64,000 bases of DNA from Microbacterium saperdae (lineage in GTDB: Bacteria > Actinomycetota > Actinomycetes > Actinomycetales > Microbacteriaceae), in NCBI RefSeq assembly GCF_006716345.1, contig NZ_VFOX01000002.1, positions 1,178,001 to 1,242,000 of the forward strand, written 5' to 3'. The notes under the pieces were generated by a model. The model saw only the letters and a list, made by a program, of their open reading frames with translations, had not been told where the DNA came from and did no database searches. Shown in pieces: positions 42,948 to 51,346 of the stretch. The position numbers were made by a program, and so were the translations under genes. How positions within the stretch are numbered: position 1 is the stretch's first letter; each line of letters starts with the position of its first letter.

Positions 42948-43541
42948 TCAGCGAAGGCCGAAGGGGATGACCTCGGCGTGCTCGATGCCGTCCTGATACC
43001 AGACGAGCTCTGCCTCGGTGACGGTCTCGGTCGGCAGGGCGGGGAGAGATCGACGCGCGGCGCGGTCGAGTTCGGCCCAGGCCTCCGTAGCGAGGGTCTT
43101 GCCGTAGACGACGGAGAGGTGGAACGTCCAGTCCTCCAGATCGAGCTCGCCGAGCCGCCGGAAGTCCGTATCGACGAGAAGGTCGGTCAGCGTCGCGTAG
43201 GCGGAGACCAGCGTGCGGGTGCGCGTGAGCCGCAGGATCACGATCTGCCAGGGAGCGGGGAACGTGTCCACCGCCTCGGCCGTCACGGTGATCGGATGCT
43301 GCCGCGCCGCCCAGGTCCGGATGGTCGCGGTCAGTTCCTCCCGGCGTTCCGGCTCCGCGAATCCGCGCAGCGTGACGTGTTCGGTGTGCGGGAACGTGAG
43401 GGAGGCCTCCACCGACGCGAGCGTGTCGCGCTGGATGGCCCGGTACTCGGTCGCCACCGCTCCGGTCGGGCGCAGCACGAGGTACTGCTGGCCCTCCAGC
43501 GAGGCGAGCTGGGCAGGCGAGGTCATGATCGGCCGACGCAT
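42948..43541 (-). CDS. 2'-5' RNA ligase-like (2H phosphoesterase) protein
   Basis: 197 residues from the ATG at 43541. Two HxTx-type motifs, as expected for 2H phosphoesterases: H-V-T in EHVTLRGF and H-L-S in FHLSVVYG. The family acts on 2'-phosphate or cyclic phosphates of RNA or nucleotides. The second motif has Ser for Thr, a common and active variant. TACGCT six bases before the ATG suggests a leaderless mRNA. Confidence 0.85.
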   Translation of the reverse strand: MRRPIMTSPAQLASLEGQQYLVLRPTGAVATEYRAIQRDTLASVEASLTFPHTEHVTLRGFAEPERREELTATIRTWAARQHPITVTAEAVDTFPAPWQIVILRLTRTRTLVSAYATLTDLLVDTDFRRLGELDLEDWTFHLSVVYGKTLATEAWAELDRAARRSLPALPTETVTEAELVWYQDGIEHAEVIPFGLR

Positions 43542-43547
43542 GAGGCG

Positions 43548-43553
43548 AGCGTA
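43548..43553 (-). promoter_or_regulatory. -10 hexamer of the 2H phosphoesterase gene, leaderless start
   Basis: Minus-strand TACGCT, six bases before the ATG. Confidence 0.55.
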
Positions 43554-43598
43554 CCGATGCGGGGTCGGCCGCGTGCGCAGCTTCGGGTCGGACACGCC

Positions 43599-43632
43599 AC
43601 ACGCCGCCCGCCGGAAATGGCGGGCGGCGTGT
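43599..43632 (-). terminator. Terminator of the MMPL/YhgE operon
   Basis: Perfect 14-base arms (43599-43612 and 43619-43632) with a 6-base loop, 33 bases after the YhgE stop in the direction of transcription. No T run follows. Confidence 0.75.
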
Positions 43633-43665
43633 CTCGGATGATCTCCGCAGCGGTGCGCGGGGCGG

Positions 43666-45630
43666 TCAGGCCGTCGCCAGCACCGCTTTCGTGGAGGTGG
43701 TCCGGCGCACGGCGACCACGAGCGTGGTGGCGACCAGCGACAGCACACCCCATACGACCAGCGCGGCCACGGCACTGCCGCTTCCGGCGATGAGTCCGGC
43801 GAACGCGGGCGCCGTCGGCAGGGCTGCTCCGAGCCCGGCGAGCCAGCCGGGCACGGTCGAGATCAGCCCGGTCGCGACCGCCAGCACTCCCACGAGGGCA
43901 CTGATCCAGCGGCCGATTCCCCCGAACAGCGCGACCAGCGCCTGGTTCACGGCGGCGAAGGCGACTCCGGCGAGCACGGCAGTACCGGCGAACGCCCACC
44001 ACGCGGCGGCGTCGTATGCGGCGACGAACTGCACGATGAGTGCGACCAGGAGTCCCTGACCGGCACCGATCAGTGCGGCAGGGGCGAACGCGCGCAGAGC
44101 GAGCGATGCCGAGGAACGGCGCGACGTCAGAGTGCGTGCGGTGTGCGCGCGCATCACGATGAACGAGGCCAGACCGCCGAACCACAGCACCACTGCGGCG
44201 AGCAGCGGGATCGCGGTCGGCCCGAAGATCGTGTTCATCGAGGAGTTCGTGGTCACCGGGTCGGCGATCACCGAGGCGAGCGATGTCGACTCGGAGTCGC
44301 TGAACGAGGGGAGCGACTCGGATGCCGTGCGCAGACCGCCGGCGAGGTCGCCGGTGCCGGTGGCGAGGGTATCGAGGCCGGTCGCGAGCTCGGTCGTACC
44401 GTCGGCGAGAGCGGTCGCGCCGTCGGCGAGCTGCGTCGCACCGCTGGAGAGGGCGCGCGCGCCGGCTGCGGACTGGTCGACGCCCTGGCTCGCGAGCTGG
44501 TTCAGGCCGCCGGCGAGCTGCGTGGCTCCGGCGCCGGCCGCGCTGAGCTGGCCGGAGATCTTCGCGGTGGCTGCCGTGTCGAACTGCTTCACGCCGGCCT
44601 CGACGCCGGCTGCGGCACCGGCGGCCTGCGCGGCTCCGCCCGCGACGTCCTTGGCCGTGGTGGCCGCCGTTCGGAGTTCCGCGCAGAACTCCGGCGTCGC
44701 GGCCGCATCGCACGTGGCGACGAGGGCATCGAGTTGCTTGGAGACGGAGGTGGAACCGGCAGCCACGCCGGTGGTCGCCGTCGTCGTGCCCTTCAGCCCG
44801 GCGTACAGCTCATCCGGCACGAGCCCGGATTGCGTGAGTGCGGCCGCGCCGCCTGTCAATCCCGAACCGATCGCCCCGGCTCCGTCCGCCGCGCCGCGGG
44901 TGTTCGTGGCGATCGTGTCGAGGCCGGTGGCCAGCGCCGATGCGCCGGAGCCGAGCTCGCTCGCACCCGATGCCAGCTTCGTGGCGCCGTCCGGGATCTC
45001 GGCCGCACCGTCGGCGGCATCTCGCGCTCCGCTGGCGAGCTTCACGGCACCGTCTGCCGCGTCACCGATCTGGTCGCCGATGGTGGTGAACCCGACCAGC
45101 ACGTTCTCCATGGTCGCCTCCGACAGCATGGTGCCGAGAGTCGAGGCGGCGACGGTCGCGATCTGCCCCGTGATGAGGCCGTCGGCGACGAGGCCGTCGT
45201 CAGGGGTCGTGACCTTGATGGTGGCCTGTTCGGCCTTCCCGCCGCCGTCTGCGATGGCCTGTCCGGCCGACGTCGCCGCGGCGGAGAATTCCTCAGGGAT
45301 CGTGATGACGGCCTGGTAGGAGCCGTCCGCGAGTCCGTCGGCGGCATCCTCCTCGTTCGAGATGACCCAGGTGAGGTTCGAGTCGAGATCGTCCGAGCCC
45401 TCCACGAGCCCGGATGCGAGCTGGCGCCCGAGCGGGGTGATCTGTCCGTCGATGGTCACCGGGTCGTCGAGATTGACGATCGCGGCGGTCATCGAGTCCA
45501 GACGCTCGGTCGGGTTCTGCAGTGCGGCGACGAGGATGCCGCCCACTGCTGCCGGCAGCAGCAGCACACCGAGGATGGTGAGCCACGTGATCGGCTTGCG
45601 GGAGCGGGCGCGCTCGATGGAGAGGGTCAT
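43666..45630 (-). CDS. YhgE/Pip-family membrane protein
   Basis: 654 residues. One N-terminal membrane segment (ITWLTILGVLLLPAAVGGI), a long extracytoplasmic region of about 430 residues, then five or six membrane segments at the C-terminus (from TAIPLLAAVVLWFGG). The outer region has many Ala/Gly heptad-like repeats (GASELGSGASALATGL and similar) that look like an extended helical stalk. This is the ABC-2-like YhgE/Pip family, which includes phage-infection protein and type VII-linked parts. ATG overlaps the MMPL stop, so both are translated together. Confidence 0.88.
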   Translation of the reverse strand: MTLSIERARSRKPITWLTILGVLLLPAAVGGILVAALQNPTERLDSMTAAIVNLDDPVTIDGQITPLGRQLASGLVEGSDDLDSNLTWVISNEEDAADGLADGSYQAVITIPEEFSAAATSAGQAIADGGGKAEQATIKVTTPDDGLVADGLITGQIATVAASTLGTMLSEATMENVLVGFTTIGDQIGDAADGAVKLASGARDAADGAAEIPDGATKLASGASELGSGASALATGLDTIATNTRGAADGAGAIGSGLTGGAAALTQSGLVPDELYAGLKGTTTATTGVAAGSTSVSKQLDALVATCDAAATPEFCAELRTAATTAKDVAGGAAQAAGAAAGVEAGVKQFDTAATAKISGQLSAAGAGATQLAGGLNQLASQGVDQSAAGARALSSGATQLADGATALADGTTELATGLDTLATGTGDLAGGLRTASESLPSFSDSESTSLASVIADPVTTNSSMNTIFGPTAIPLLAAVVLWFGGLASFIVMRAHTARTLTSRRSSASLALRAFAPAALIGAGQGLLVALIVQFVAAYDAAAWWAFAGTAVLAGVAFAAVNQALVALFGGIGRWISALVGVLAVATGLISTVPGWLAGLGAALPTAPAFAGLIAGSGSAVAALVVWGVLSLVATTLVVAVRRTTSTKAVLATA

Positions 45631-48398
45631 GCGGTCACCTCGGTGGATTCTTCGGCCGCCCGGCGGGGCGTCCGCGTGTCGATGGTGTCGGCGGTCGGCC
45701 AGCCGGCCTCCGCAAGGATGGTGCGTGCGACCCCGGAATCGGATGCGGTGGCGAACACGGCGAGCGGGCGTGATGCCGCGGCGTCTCGGAGCATCGCGGT
45801 GGCCTGATCCCGCTGGCCTCCGGTGAGACGGTCGAGACCGTCCACGACGATCAGCTCGGATCTGCCGCGCAGCGCCTCGGCGAGGTCGAGCAGAGCGGCA
45901 TCCGCATCGTCGACCAGTACGCAGCCGACGTGAGCCCTGACCCAGGCCGCACGGCCCGGGAGCAGATGTCCGACGACGCGGAGTCGGCCGGAATCGGCGG
46001 GAACGCGACCGGCGATCGCCAGCGCCAGTGCCCGGCGCACGCGGCGGTCGTCTCCGGTGGCGATGAGTGCGCCGCCGGGCTGCACGCGCAGCGAGACGCC
46101 CTCGAGAAGGGGAGCGTCGGCGCTGAGGGTCAGGTCGTCGGCAGCGACCACGGATTCGTCACCGGGCCACTCGGCCAGGTGCCGTTCGCGCTCGACGGCC
46201 TCGCCCTCGATGTCGACGCTCGGCAGGATCTTCTCGAGCCAGGCGGGGATCTCCCAGGCGCGCTCGCCGAGGATCGCCATGAGTGCGGGGATCAGCGTCA
46301 TGCGCACCAGGAAAGCGTCGATCGCGATGCCGGCCGCGAGGCCGAGCGCGATCGGTTTGAGAGACGAATCGCCCTCGGGGACGAACGCCACGAACACCGC
46401 GAACATGATGAGTCCGGCTGCGGTGACGACCTTCGCCGACCCCGTGAAGCCGCTGCGCACCGTGCGGAGGGCGGCGGCGCGACGGGTCGCGCGGTCGGGG
46501 CTCTTCGAGTCGGGATCATGCACGAAGTCCTCGCGCATGCGGGAGACCAGGAACACTTGGTAGTCCATCGCGAGGCCGAACAGCACGCCCATCAGGATGA
46601 TCGGCATGAAGCTGATGATGGGACCGACCTTGGCCACGTGCAGCAGATCGGCGAACCACCCCCACTCGAACACGGCACCCACGACGCCGAAGGCAGCGAC
46701 GATCGAGAGCAGGTAGCCCGCCGCCGCCGTGATCGGCACCCAGATCGAGCGGAACACGATGGTCAGCAGGATCAGCGAGAGTCCGATCACGAAGATCCCG
46801 AACGGGAGCAGCGCATTTCCGAGCTGGTCGGAGATGTCGATGCCGACGGCGGTGAAGCCGGTGACCTTCAGATCGATCCCGAACTCGTCGAGCCACTCGT
46901 CGTGGTGGGAGCGCAGCTCTCGCACGAGGTCGGCGGTCGCCGGGTCATCCGGCGCGGTCTCGGGGATGATCTGCACGATGCCGGTGTCGGCGGTCTCGTT
47001 CGGGGTCGAGAGTGCGACCTCCTTGACGCCGGGGACCTTGGCCACGGCATCCCCGAGGTCATCCATCAGCGTGACGGGGTCCGTGGAGGTGACGATCGTG
47101 CCGGTCAGGATCATGGGGCCGTTGAATCCGGGCCCGAACTGCTCACCGACGAGGTCGTAGCTCTGGCGGGCCTCCGAATCCTTCGGCAGCACGCCGGCGT
47201 TCGGCAGCGCGAGGTTCAGGCTCAGGGCGGGCACGGCCACGATCCCCAGGCCGATGATGACGGCGAGGGAGACCAGCACGGGGCGCGTGGTGACGCCGCT
47301 GACCCAGCGCTCGCTGAAACCGCGGCGGGGTGCGGGAGCGGCCTTGCCCTTCTTCGCCTTCGGTGCCTTCTTCGGGCGACCGACGACCTTGCCCTTCATG
47401 AAGCCCAGCAGCGCGGGGGTGAGCGTGACGGCGATGGCAACGGCAACTGCGACGGCGGCGGAGGCCGCGATTCCCATGGTGGTCAGGAACGGGATGCCCG
47501 CGAAGCCGAGGCCGATCAATGCGATCAGCACCGTGACACCGGCGAACACGACGGCCGAGCCTGCCGTACCCACCGCACGCGATGCGGATTCCTCCGGGTC
47601 GACGCCCTCGCGGACCTGGTCCTGATGTCGCGCCATGATGAACAGCGCATAGTCGATGCCCACGGCGAGTCCCAGCATGAGCGCCAGCAGCGGGGTCGTC
47701 GAGGAGACGGTCGCGAACGCGGTGGCCGCGAAGATGCCGGCCATCGAGATGCCGACGCCGAGGATCGCGGTGAGCAGGGGGAGCCCGGCGACCACGAACG
47801 AGCGGAAGGTCACGATCAGCACGAGCAGGGCGATCAGCAGTCCGACGGCCTCGGTGAGTGTGACGCCGGGGATCGAGATCGCGAACAGGTCGCCGCCGAG
47901 CGATGTCTGAGATCCGTCCGGCAGCTCGGCCGAGAGGTCGCTGACGACCGCTCGCAAGGAGTCCTTGGTCGCCTCGGAGACATCGGTCGACTCGCCGTCG
48001 AACTGCACGCGCACGATCGCGGCGGTGTCGTCGTCGTTGATCATGCCGCTGACCATCTCGTCGTACGGTGACGTGGCCGCGAGGACCTCGTCGAGGTCGC
48101 CGAGGTCCGAGACCGCATCCTCGATGTGCTCGCGGTAGTCGTCATCCGTGATCTTGTCGCCGTCGGCGGCCACCACGATGAACTGCGCGTTCGTGCCGCT
48201 CACCTGGGGGAACGAGCGGGAGAGCTGCTCGAGCCCTGCCTGCGATTCGGTTCCGGGGATGGAGAACGAGTTGTCGGTCCCCGCGCCCAGCACGAGGGCT
48301 CCTGCACCGGCGATGCCGAGCGCGAGGAGCCAGGAGACGAGAACTCGCCACGGGTGCCGGAAGGACCAGCGGCCGAGCGAGGACAGGAATGTGGACAC
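45627..48398 (-). CDS. MMPL (RND-type) transporter fused to a degenerate ABC ATPase-like domain
   Basis: 923 residues from a GTG after GGAGGA. Two RND repeats: helix 1, an external domain, then six helices with GLAVGIDYALFIMARHQ, and again GLAMDYQVFLVSRMRED, the paired Asp-Tyr proton-relay motifs. Proton-driven export of lipids or drugs is typical. Residues from about 749 resemble an ABC ATPase: an ADDLTL strand, ATGDDRRVRRAL where Walker A should be (no GKST), a Walker B-like ELIVVDGLDR and a D-loop-like LTGGQRDQ. Without Walker A it should not hydrolyse ATP. It is followed by YhgE/Pip with an ATGA overlap. Confidence 0.88.
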   Translation of the reverse strand: MSTFLSSLGRWSFRHPWRVLVSWLLALGIAGAGALVLGAGTDNSFSIPGTESQAGLEQLSRSFPQVSGTNAQFIVVAADGDKITDDDYREHIEDAVSDLGDLDEVLAATSPYDEMVSGMINDDDTAAIVRVQFDGESTDVSEATKDSLRAVVSDLSAELPDGSQTSLGGDLFAISIPGVTLTEAVGLLIALLVLIVTFRSFVVAGLPLLTAILGVGISMAGIFAATAFATVSSTTPLLALMLGLAVGIDYALFIMARHQDQVREGVDPEESASRAVGTAGSAVVFAGVTVLIALIGLGFAGIPFLTTMGIAASAAVAVAVAIAVTLTPALLGFMKGKVVGRPKKAPKAKKGKAAPAPRRGFSERWVSGVTTRPVLVSLAVIIGLGIVAVPALSLNLALPNAGVLPKDSEARQSYDLVGEQFGPGFNGPMILTGTIVTSTDPVTLMDDLGDAVAKVPGVKEVALSTPNETADTGIVQIIPETAPDDPATADLVRELRSHHDEWLDEFGIDLKVTGFTAVGIDISDQLGNALLPFGIFVIGLSLILLTIVFRSIWVPITAAAGYLLSIVAAFGVVGAVFEWGWFADLLHVAKVGPIISFMPIILMGVLFGLAMDYQVFLVSRMREDFVHDPDSKSPDRATRRAAALRTVRSGFTGSAKVVTAAGLIMFAVFVAFVPEGDSSLKPIALGLAAGIAIDAFLVRMTLIPALMAILGERAWEIPAWLEKILPSVDIEGEAVERERHLAEWPGDESVVAADDLTLSADAPLLEGVSLRVQPGGALIATGDDRRVRRALALAIAGRVPADSGRLRVVGHLLPGRAAWVRAHVGCVLVDDADAALLDLAEALRGRSELIVVDGLDRLTGGQRDQATAMLRDAAASRPLAVFATASDSGVARTILAEAGWPTADTIDTRTPRRAAEESTEVTA

Positions 48399-48422
48399 GC
48401 GTTCCTCCGAGGGATGCCATGT

Positions 48423-48455
48423 GGATACACAGGTGTATCCAATACATAGATGTAT
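48423..48455. promoter_or_regulatory. Twin palindromic operators between MMPL and TetR genes
   Basis: GGATACAC-AG-GTGTATCC (48423-48440) is a perfect 8-base-arm dyad. ATACAT-AG-ATGTAT (48442-48455) is a shorter dyad with the same spacer, centred 17 bases away. They fill the centre of the 131-base divergent gap and are probably bound by the adjacent TetR protein as two dimers. Confidence 0.7.
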
Positions 48456-48529
48456 CGTAAGGTGACCCGCACGGTGGAGTCTGTGTGCGGGGTGTGAATC
48501 ATGCGAGAGTGAAGGGCCAGGAGGTTTCG

Positions 48530-49153
48530 ATGACGACACCCGCAACCCGCAGTCGAGAGAACACGCGCGCGCGGCTGCTCGACGCAGCCGCCCAGGTCTT
48601 CGCCGAGGTCGGCCTCGACGGCGCCTCCGTGGAGGCGGTCTGCGAGCGAGCCGGGTTCACGCGTGGCGCCTTCTACTCGAACTTCGAGTCCAAGGACGAG
48701 CTGTTCCTGACCCTCACCGCGAGCGTCGCGGATGTGCGCGTGAGCGCGGTGCGCACGCGCGTGGAGGAGATGACCGCAGAGGGAGCCTTGGCGGAGGGCT
48801 GCGATCCGATCGAGCTCGTGCAGCGCGTCATGGAACTCGGCGGCGACGACCGTCTCGGCGTCATGCTGATGAGCGAGATCCGCATCCGCGCACTGCGTGA
48901 CGCGGAGTTCGGCGAGGCCTATCTCGCGCAGGAGAACGAGATGGTCGCGAGCGTGGCCCAGATCGTCGAGGACATCGTGGCCGCCGGATCACTGCGGCTG
49001 CGCATTCCGGCTGGTGCTGCAGCCCGCATGCTCATGATCCTCTGGGAGGGGATGACCGTGCGCGGAGCGATGGCGGGTCAGGACGACGAGAGGCTTCGCC
49101 ACTCCGGCAGCGAGGAGCTCGCGCGTCTCGTGCAGCTGCTCATCGAGCCGTAG
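48530..49153 (+). CDS. TetR-family repressor of the MMPL/YhgE operon
   Basis: 207 residues from the ATG after AGGAGG; upstream in-frame starts lack a ribosome-binding site. The helix-turn-helix is at about 10-55 (ARLLDAAAQVFAEVGLDGASVEAV, then GFTRGAFYSNFESKDEL). The C-terminal ligand domain is short and unmatched. Divergence from the MMPL gene with twin palindromes between them makes local repression the simplest reading. Confidence 0.87.
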   Translation: MTTPATRSRENTRARLLDAAAQVFAEVGLDGASVEAVCERAGFTRGAFYSNFESKDELFLTLTASVADVRVSAVRTRVEEMTAEGALAEGCDPIELVQRVMELGGDDRLGVMLMSEIRIRALRDAEFGEAYLAQENEMVASVAQIVEDIVAAGSLRLRIPAGAAARMLMILWEGMTVRGAMAGQDDERLRHSGSEELARLVQLLIEP

Positions 49154-49170
49154 CCGTACGCCGGCTCGGC

Positions 49171-50580
49171 TCAGCGCTCGACCGTCTGCGGATTCGTGCG
49201 CGACGGCACCAGCGACAGCAGCACGGCCACGACGAGCATCGCGGTCGTCGCGAGGAACGTCGTGCGCAGGGCCGCCGTGAGGGTCTCCGCCGAGGCGTCG
49301 GCGATCGCGGTCGCCCCCGCGCTCGAGGCGAAGAGCGCCGCCAGCACCGAGGCGCCGGTGACGAGTCCCAGGTTCCGCGAGAGCCCGAGCAGTCCGGATG
49401 TCACGCCGCGGCGTTCCGCCGGAGTCGCACCGAGCACGCTGGTGTTGTTGGCAGCGAGGAACAGCTGGTAGCCCGGAGCGAGCAGCACGGTCCCCGTGAT
49501 GTAGCCGGGGAGGCCCCCTGCGGCCGGCAGCAGAGCCAGCGCCAGAGAGCCCGCGATCATCGCCGTGAGACCGACCGTGGTCATGCCGCGGGCGCCGAAG
49601 CGGTCGACGGCGCGTCCGGCGACCACTCCGCTCAGGATCGAGGCCACGGGGCCGGCCGCCATGGTCGCGCCGATCGCGGCAGGGGCGAGGTGCAGTGCCC
49701 CGGCGAGGAAGAAGGGGCCGACGACCAGTGTGCTCATCATGACGGTACCCACGATGAGGTTGAGGACGGCGCCGAGCGAGATGGCGCGCACGGTCAGCAA
49801 GGCGAGGGGAAGGATCGGGTGCGCGGCGCGGCTCTCCCACACCCCGAAGAGCACGGCTGTCGCCACGGCGGCCGTGAGCAGGAGCGCGGTGGGCCAGGAG
49901 TCGTCGGTTCCCGGATCGGTCGCTCCGAGCGTGTAGAGCGCGACCGCGGCGGTGAGCAGCAGGACTCCTGCGACGTCGAAGCGGCCCCGAGGGCCTGCGG
50001 TGTGCCTGATCTCCCCGTGCGGCCTGCCGAGCAGGACTGCGGCCAGCAGCCCGAGCGGGGCCATGACCGCGAAGATGGCCGGCCATCCGGCGACCGTGAT
50101 CAGCAGGCCGCCGAGTGCGGGGCCTGAGGCGGTTCCTACTGCGGCAGTCGTGCCGAGCAGTCCCATGATCGCGCCGAGGCGTTCCGGCGGCACCGTGTCG
50201 CGGGCGCGTGCGAGCGGCAGCGCCATCATCACGGCCGCGCCCACGCCCTGCAGCGCCCTCGCGGCGATCAGCATCCCCAGCGTCGGTGCGATCGCGCACA
50301 GGATGGCCGCGACGCTGAACACCGCGATACCGGCGAGCAGCACCCTCCGCCGTCCGAGCAGGTCGCCGAGGTGCCCGACTGTGAGGCTCGTCGCCGTCAT
50401 CGCCAGCAGGTAGGCCAGCGCGACCCACTGGGTCTGGGCGAACGTGCCCTCCAGGTCGGCCGCGATGGTCGGCAGTGCGACGTTCGCGGCGCTCGTGCCC
50501 AGCGAGGCGACCAGGACGCTGAGGGCGAGTGCGCCGACTCCCGTGCGGAGGAGAGAGGGGGTGGAAGGAGCATCGGTCAT
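49171..50580 (-). CDS. MFS drug efflux transporter (DHA2 type)
   Basis: 469 residues from the ATG at 50580. Fourteen membrane segments are plausible. Motif A reads GHLGDLLGRRRVLL after the second segment, and motif C as GTASGPALGGLL. These are features of EmrB/QacA-type proton antiporters. It diverges from an XRE-cupin regulator across 77 bases with a small palindrome. It converges on the TetR gene with a 17-base gap and no visible terminator. Confidence 0.88.
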   Translation of the reverse strand: MTDAPSTPSLLRTGVGALALSVLVASLGTSAANVALPTIAADLEGTFAQTQWVALAYLLAMTATSLTVGHLGDLLGRRRVLLAGIAVFSVAAILCAIAPTLGMLIAARALQGVGAAVMMALPLARARDTVPPERLGAIMGLLGTTAAVGTASGPALGGLLITVAGWPAIFAVMAPLGLLAAVLLGRPHGEIRHTAGPRGRFDVAGVLLLTAAVALYTLGATDPGTDDSWPTALLLTAAVATAVLFGVWESRAAHPILPLALLTVRAISLGAVLNLIVGTVMMSTLVVGPFFLAGALHLAPAAIGATMAAGPVASILSGVVAGRAVDRFGARGMTTVGLTAMIAGSLALALLPAAGGLPGYITGTVLLAPGYQLFLAANNTSVLGATPAERRGVTSGLLGLSRNLGLVTGASVLAALFASSAGATAIADASAETLTAALRTTFLATTAMLVVAVLLSLVPSRTNPQTVER

Positions 50581-50611
50581 GCTCAGAGCCTCGCCGCGGC
50601 GGTGCTTCTTC

Positions 50612-50627
50612 AGCAACTTGTGTTGCT
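50612..50627. promoter_or_regulatory. Palindrome between MFS and XRE-cupin genes
   Basis: AGCAAC-TTGT-GTTGCT, perfect six-base arms, in the 77-base divergent gap. A plausible operator for the XRE-cupin regulator; evidence is symmetry and position only. Confidence 0.5.
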
Positions 50628-50657
50628 AAAACCGGGACGATGTGCTGGAGTGGCCGC

Positions 50658-51287
50658 ATGGATGAGACGGAGACGACGGCGCACCCGGATCGGACGTTGG
50701 AGCGGATCGGACCGCGTCTGCAGGCGCTGCGCCTGCGTCGTGGTGCGACGCTCGCCGACGTGGCGACGGCCACCGGGATATCGAAGAGCACGCTCTCTCG
50801 GCTGGAAACCGGACAACGGCGGCCGAGCCTCGAACTGCTGCTGCCCTTGGCCAGGGAGTACCGTGTGTCGCTCGATGATCTCGTCGGGGCGCCGGAGACG
50901 GGCGACCCGCGCGTGCGACTGCGACCGCGCAGGGTGAACGGCCGCACGGTGGTCGCACTGACGCGGCAACCGGGGGAGCGGCATGCGTGGAAGATCCTCG
51001 TGCCGCATTCGTCGCAGGAGCCCCGGCTCACCTCTCATGAGGGGTCGTCCTGGATGTACGTGTTGAGTGGGCGGATCCGGCTCATCGTGGGAGATCGTGA
51101 CGTGGTGATCGAGAGCGGAGAGGTCGCAGAGTTCGACACGCGGACACCGCACTGGTTCGGCGCGGACGGCGACGAAGACGCCGAGATCCTGACGATCTTC
51201 GGCACGCACGGCGAGCGGGAGCACCGCAGCGCCGAGTTGGCCACCCGTCATCTGGCTGAAGTGCTGGGGGAGTCGATGGCCGACTGA
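50658..51287 (+). CDS. XRE-family regulator with cupin sensor domain
   Basis: 209 residues from the ATG at 50658. The helix-turn-helix is at about 18-72 (LRLRRGATLADVATATGISKSTLSRLETGQRRPS). The C-terminal half is a cupin barrel (HEGSSWMYVLSGRIRLIVGD, then GEVAEFDTRTPHWFG), with metal- or ligand-binding potential at the histidines. Such proteins often repress adjacent carriers or catabolic genes. It faces the DHA2-type MFS gene. Confidence 0.88.
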   Translation: MDETETTAHPDRTLERIGPRLQALRLRRGATLADVATATGISKSTLSRLETGQRRPSLELLLPLAREYRVSLDDLVGAPETGDPRVRLRPRRVNGRTVVALTRQPGERHAWKILVPHSSQEPRLTSHEGSSWMYVLSGRIRLIVGDRDVVIESGEVAEFDTRTPHWFGADGDEDAEILTIFGTHGEREHRSAELATRHLAEVLGESMAD

Positions 51288-51308
51288 GAAAGCGACCGAG
51301 AGCACCGA

Positions 51309-51340
51309 CTCTTGATTAAGAGAGCTGACTCTCATAACCT
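51309..51340 (+). promoter_or_regulatory. Promoter of the second TetR gene with overlapping palindromes
   Basis: -35 TTGATT (51312-51317), 17-base spacer and -10 TAACCT (51335-51340), six bases before the GTG. Dyads CTCTT-GATT-AAGAG (51309-51322) and GAGAG-CTGA-CTCTC (51320-51333) overlap the -35 and spacer, as expected for autorepression. Confidence 0.7.
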
Positions 51341-51346
51341 GGTGAG

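Noticed and set aside
45930..48071. A plus-strand open frame of about 713 codons opposite the MMPL gene
   Set aside because: Its composition is Glu/Asp/Arg/His-rich with no recognisable fold, and the minus-strand MMPL protein is unambiguous.
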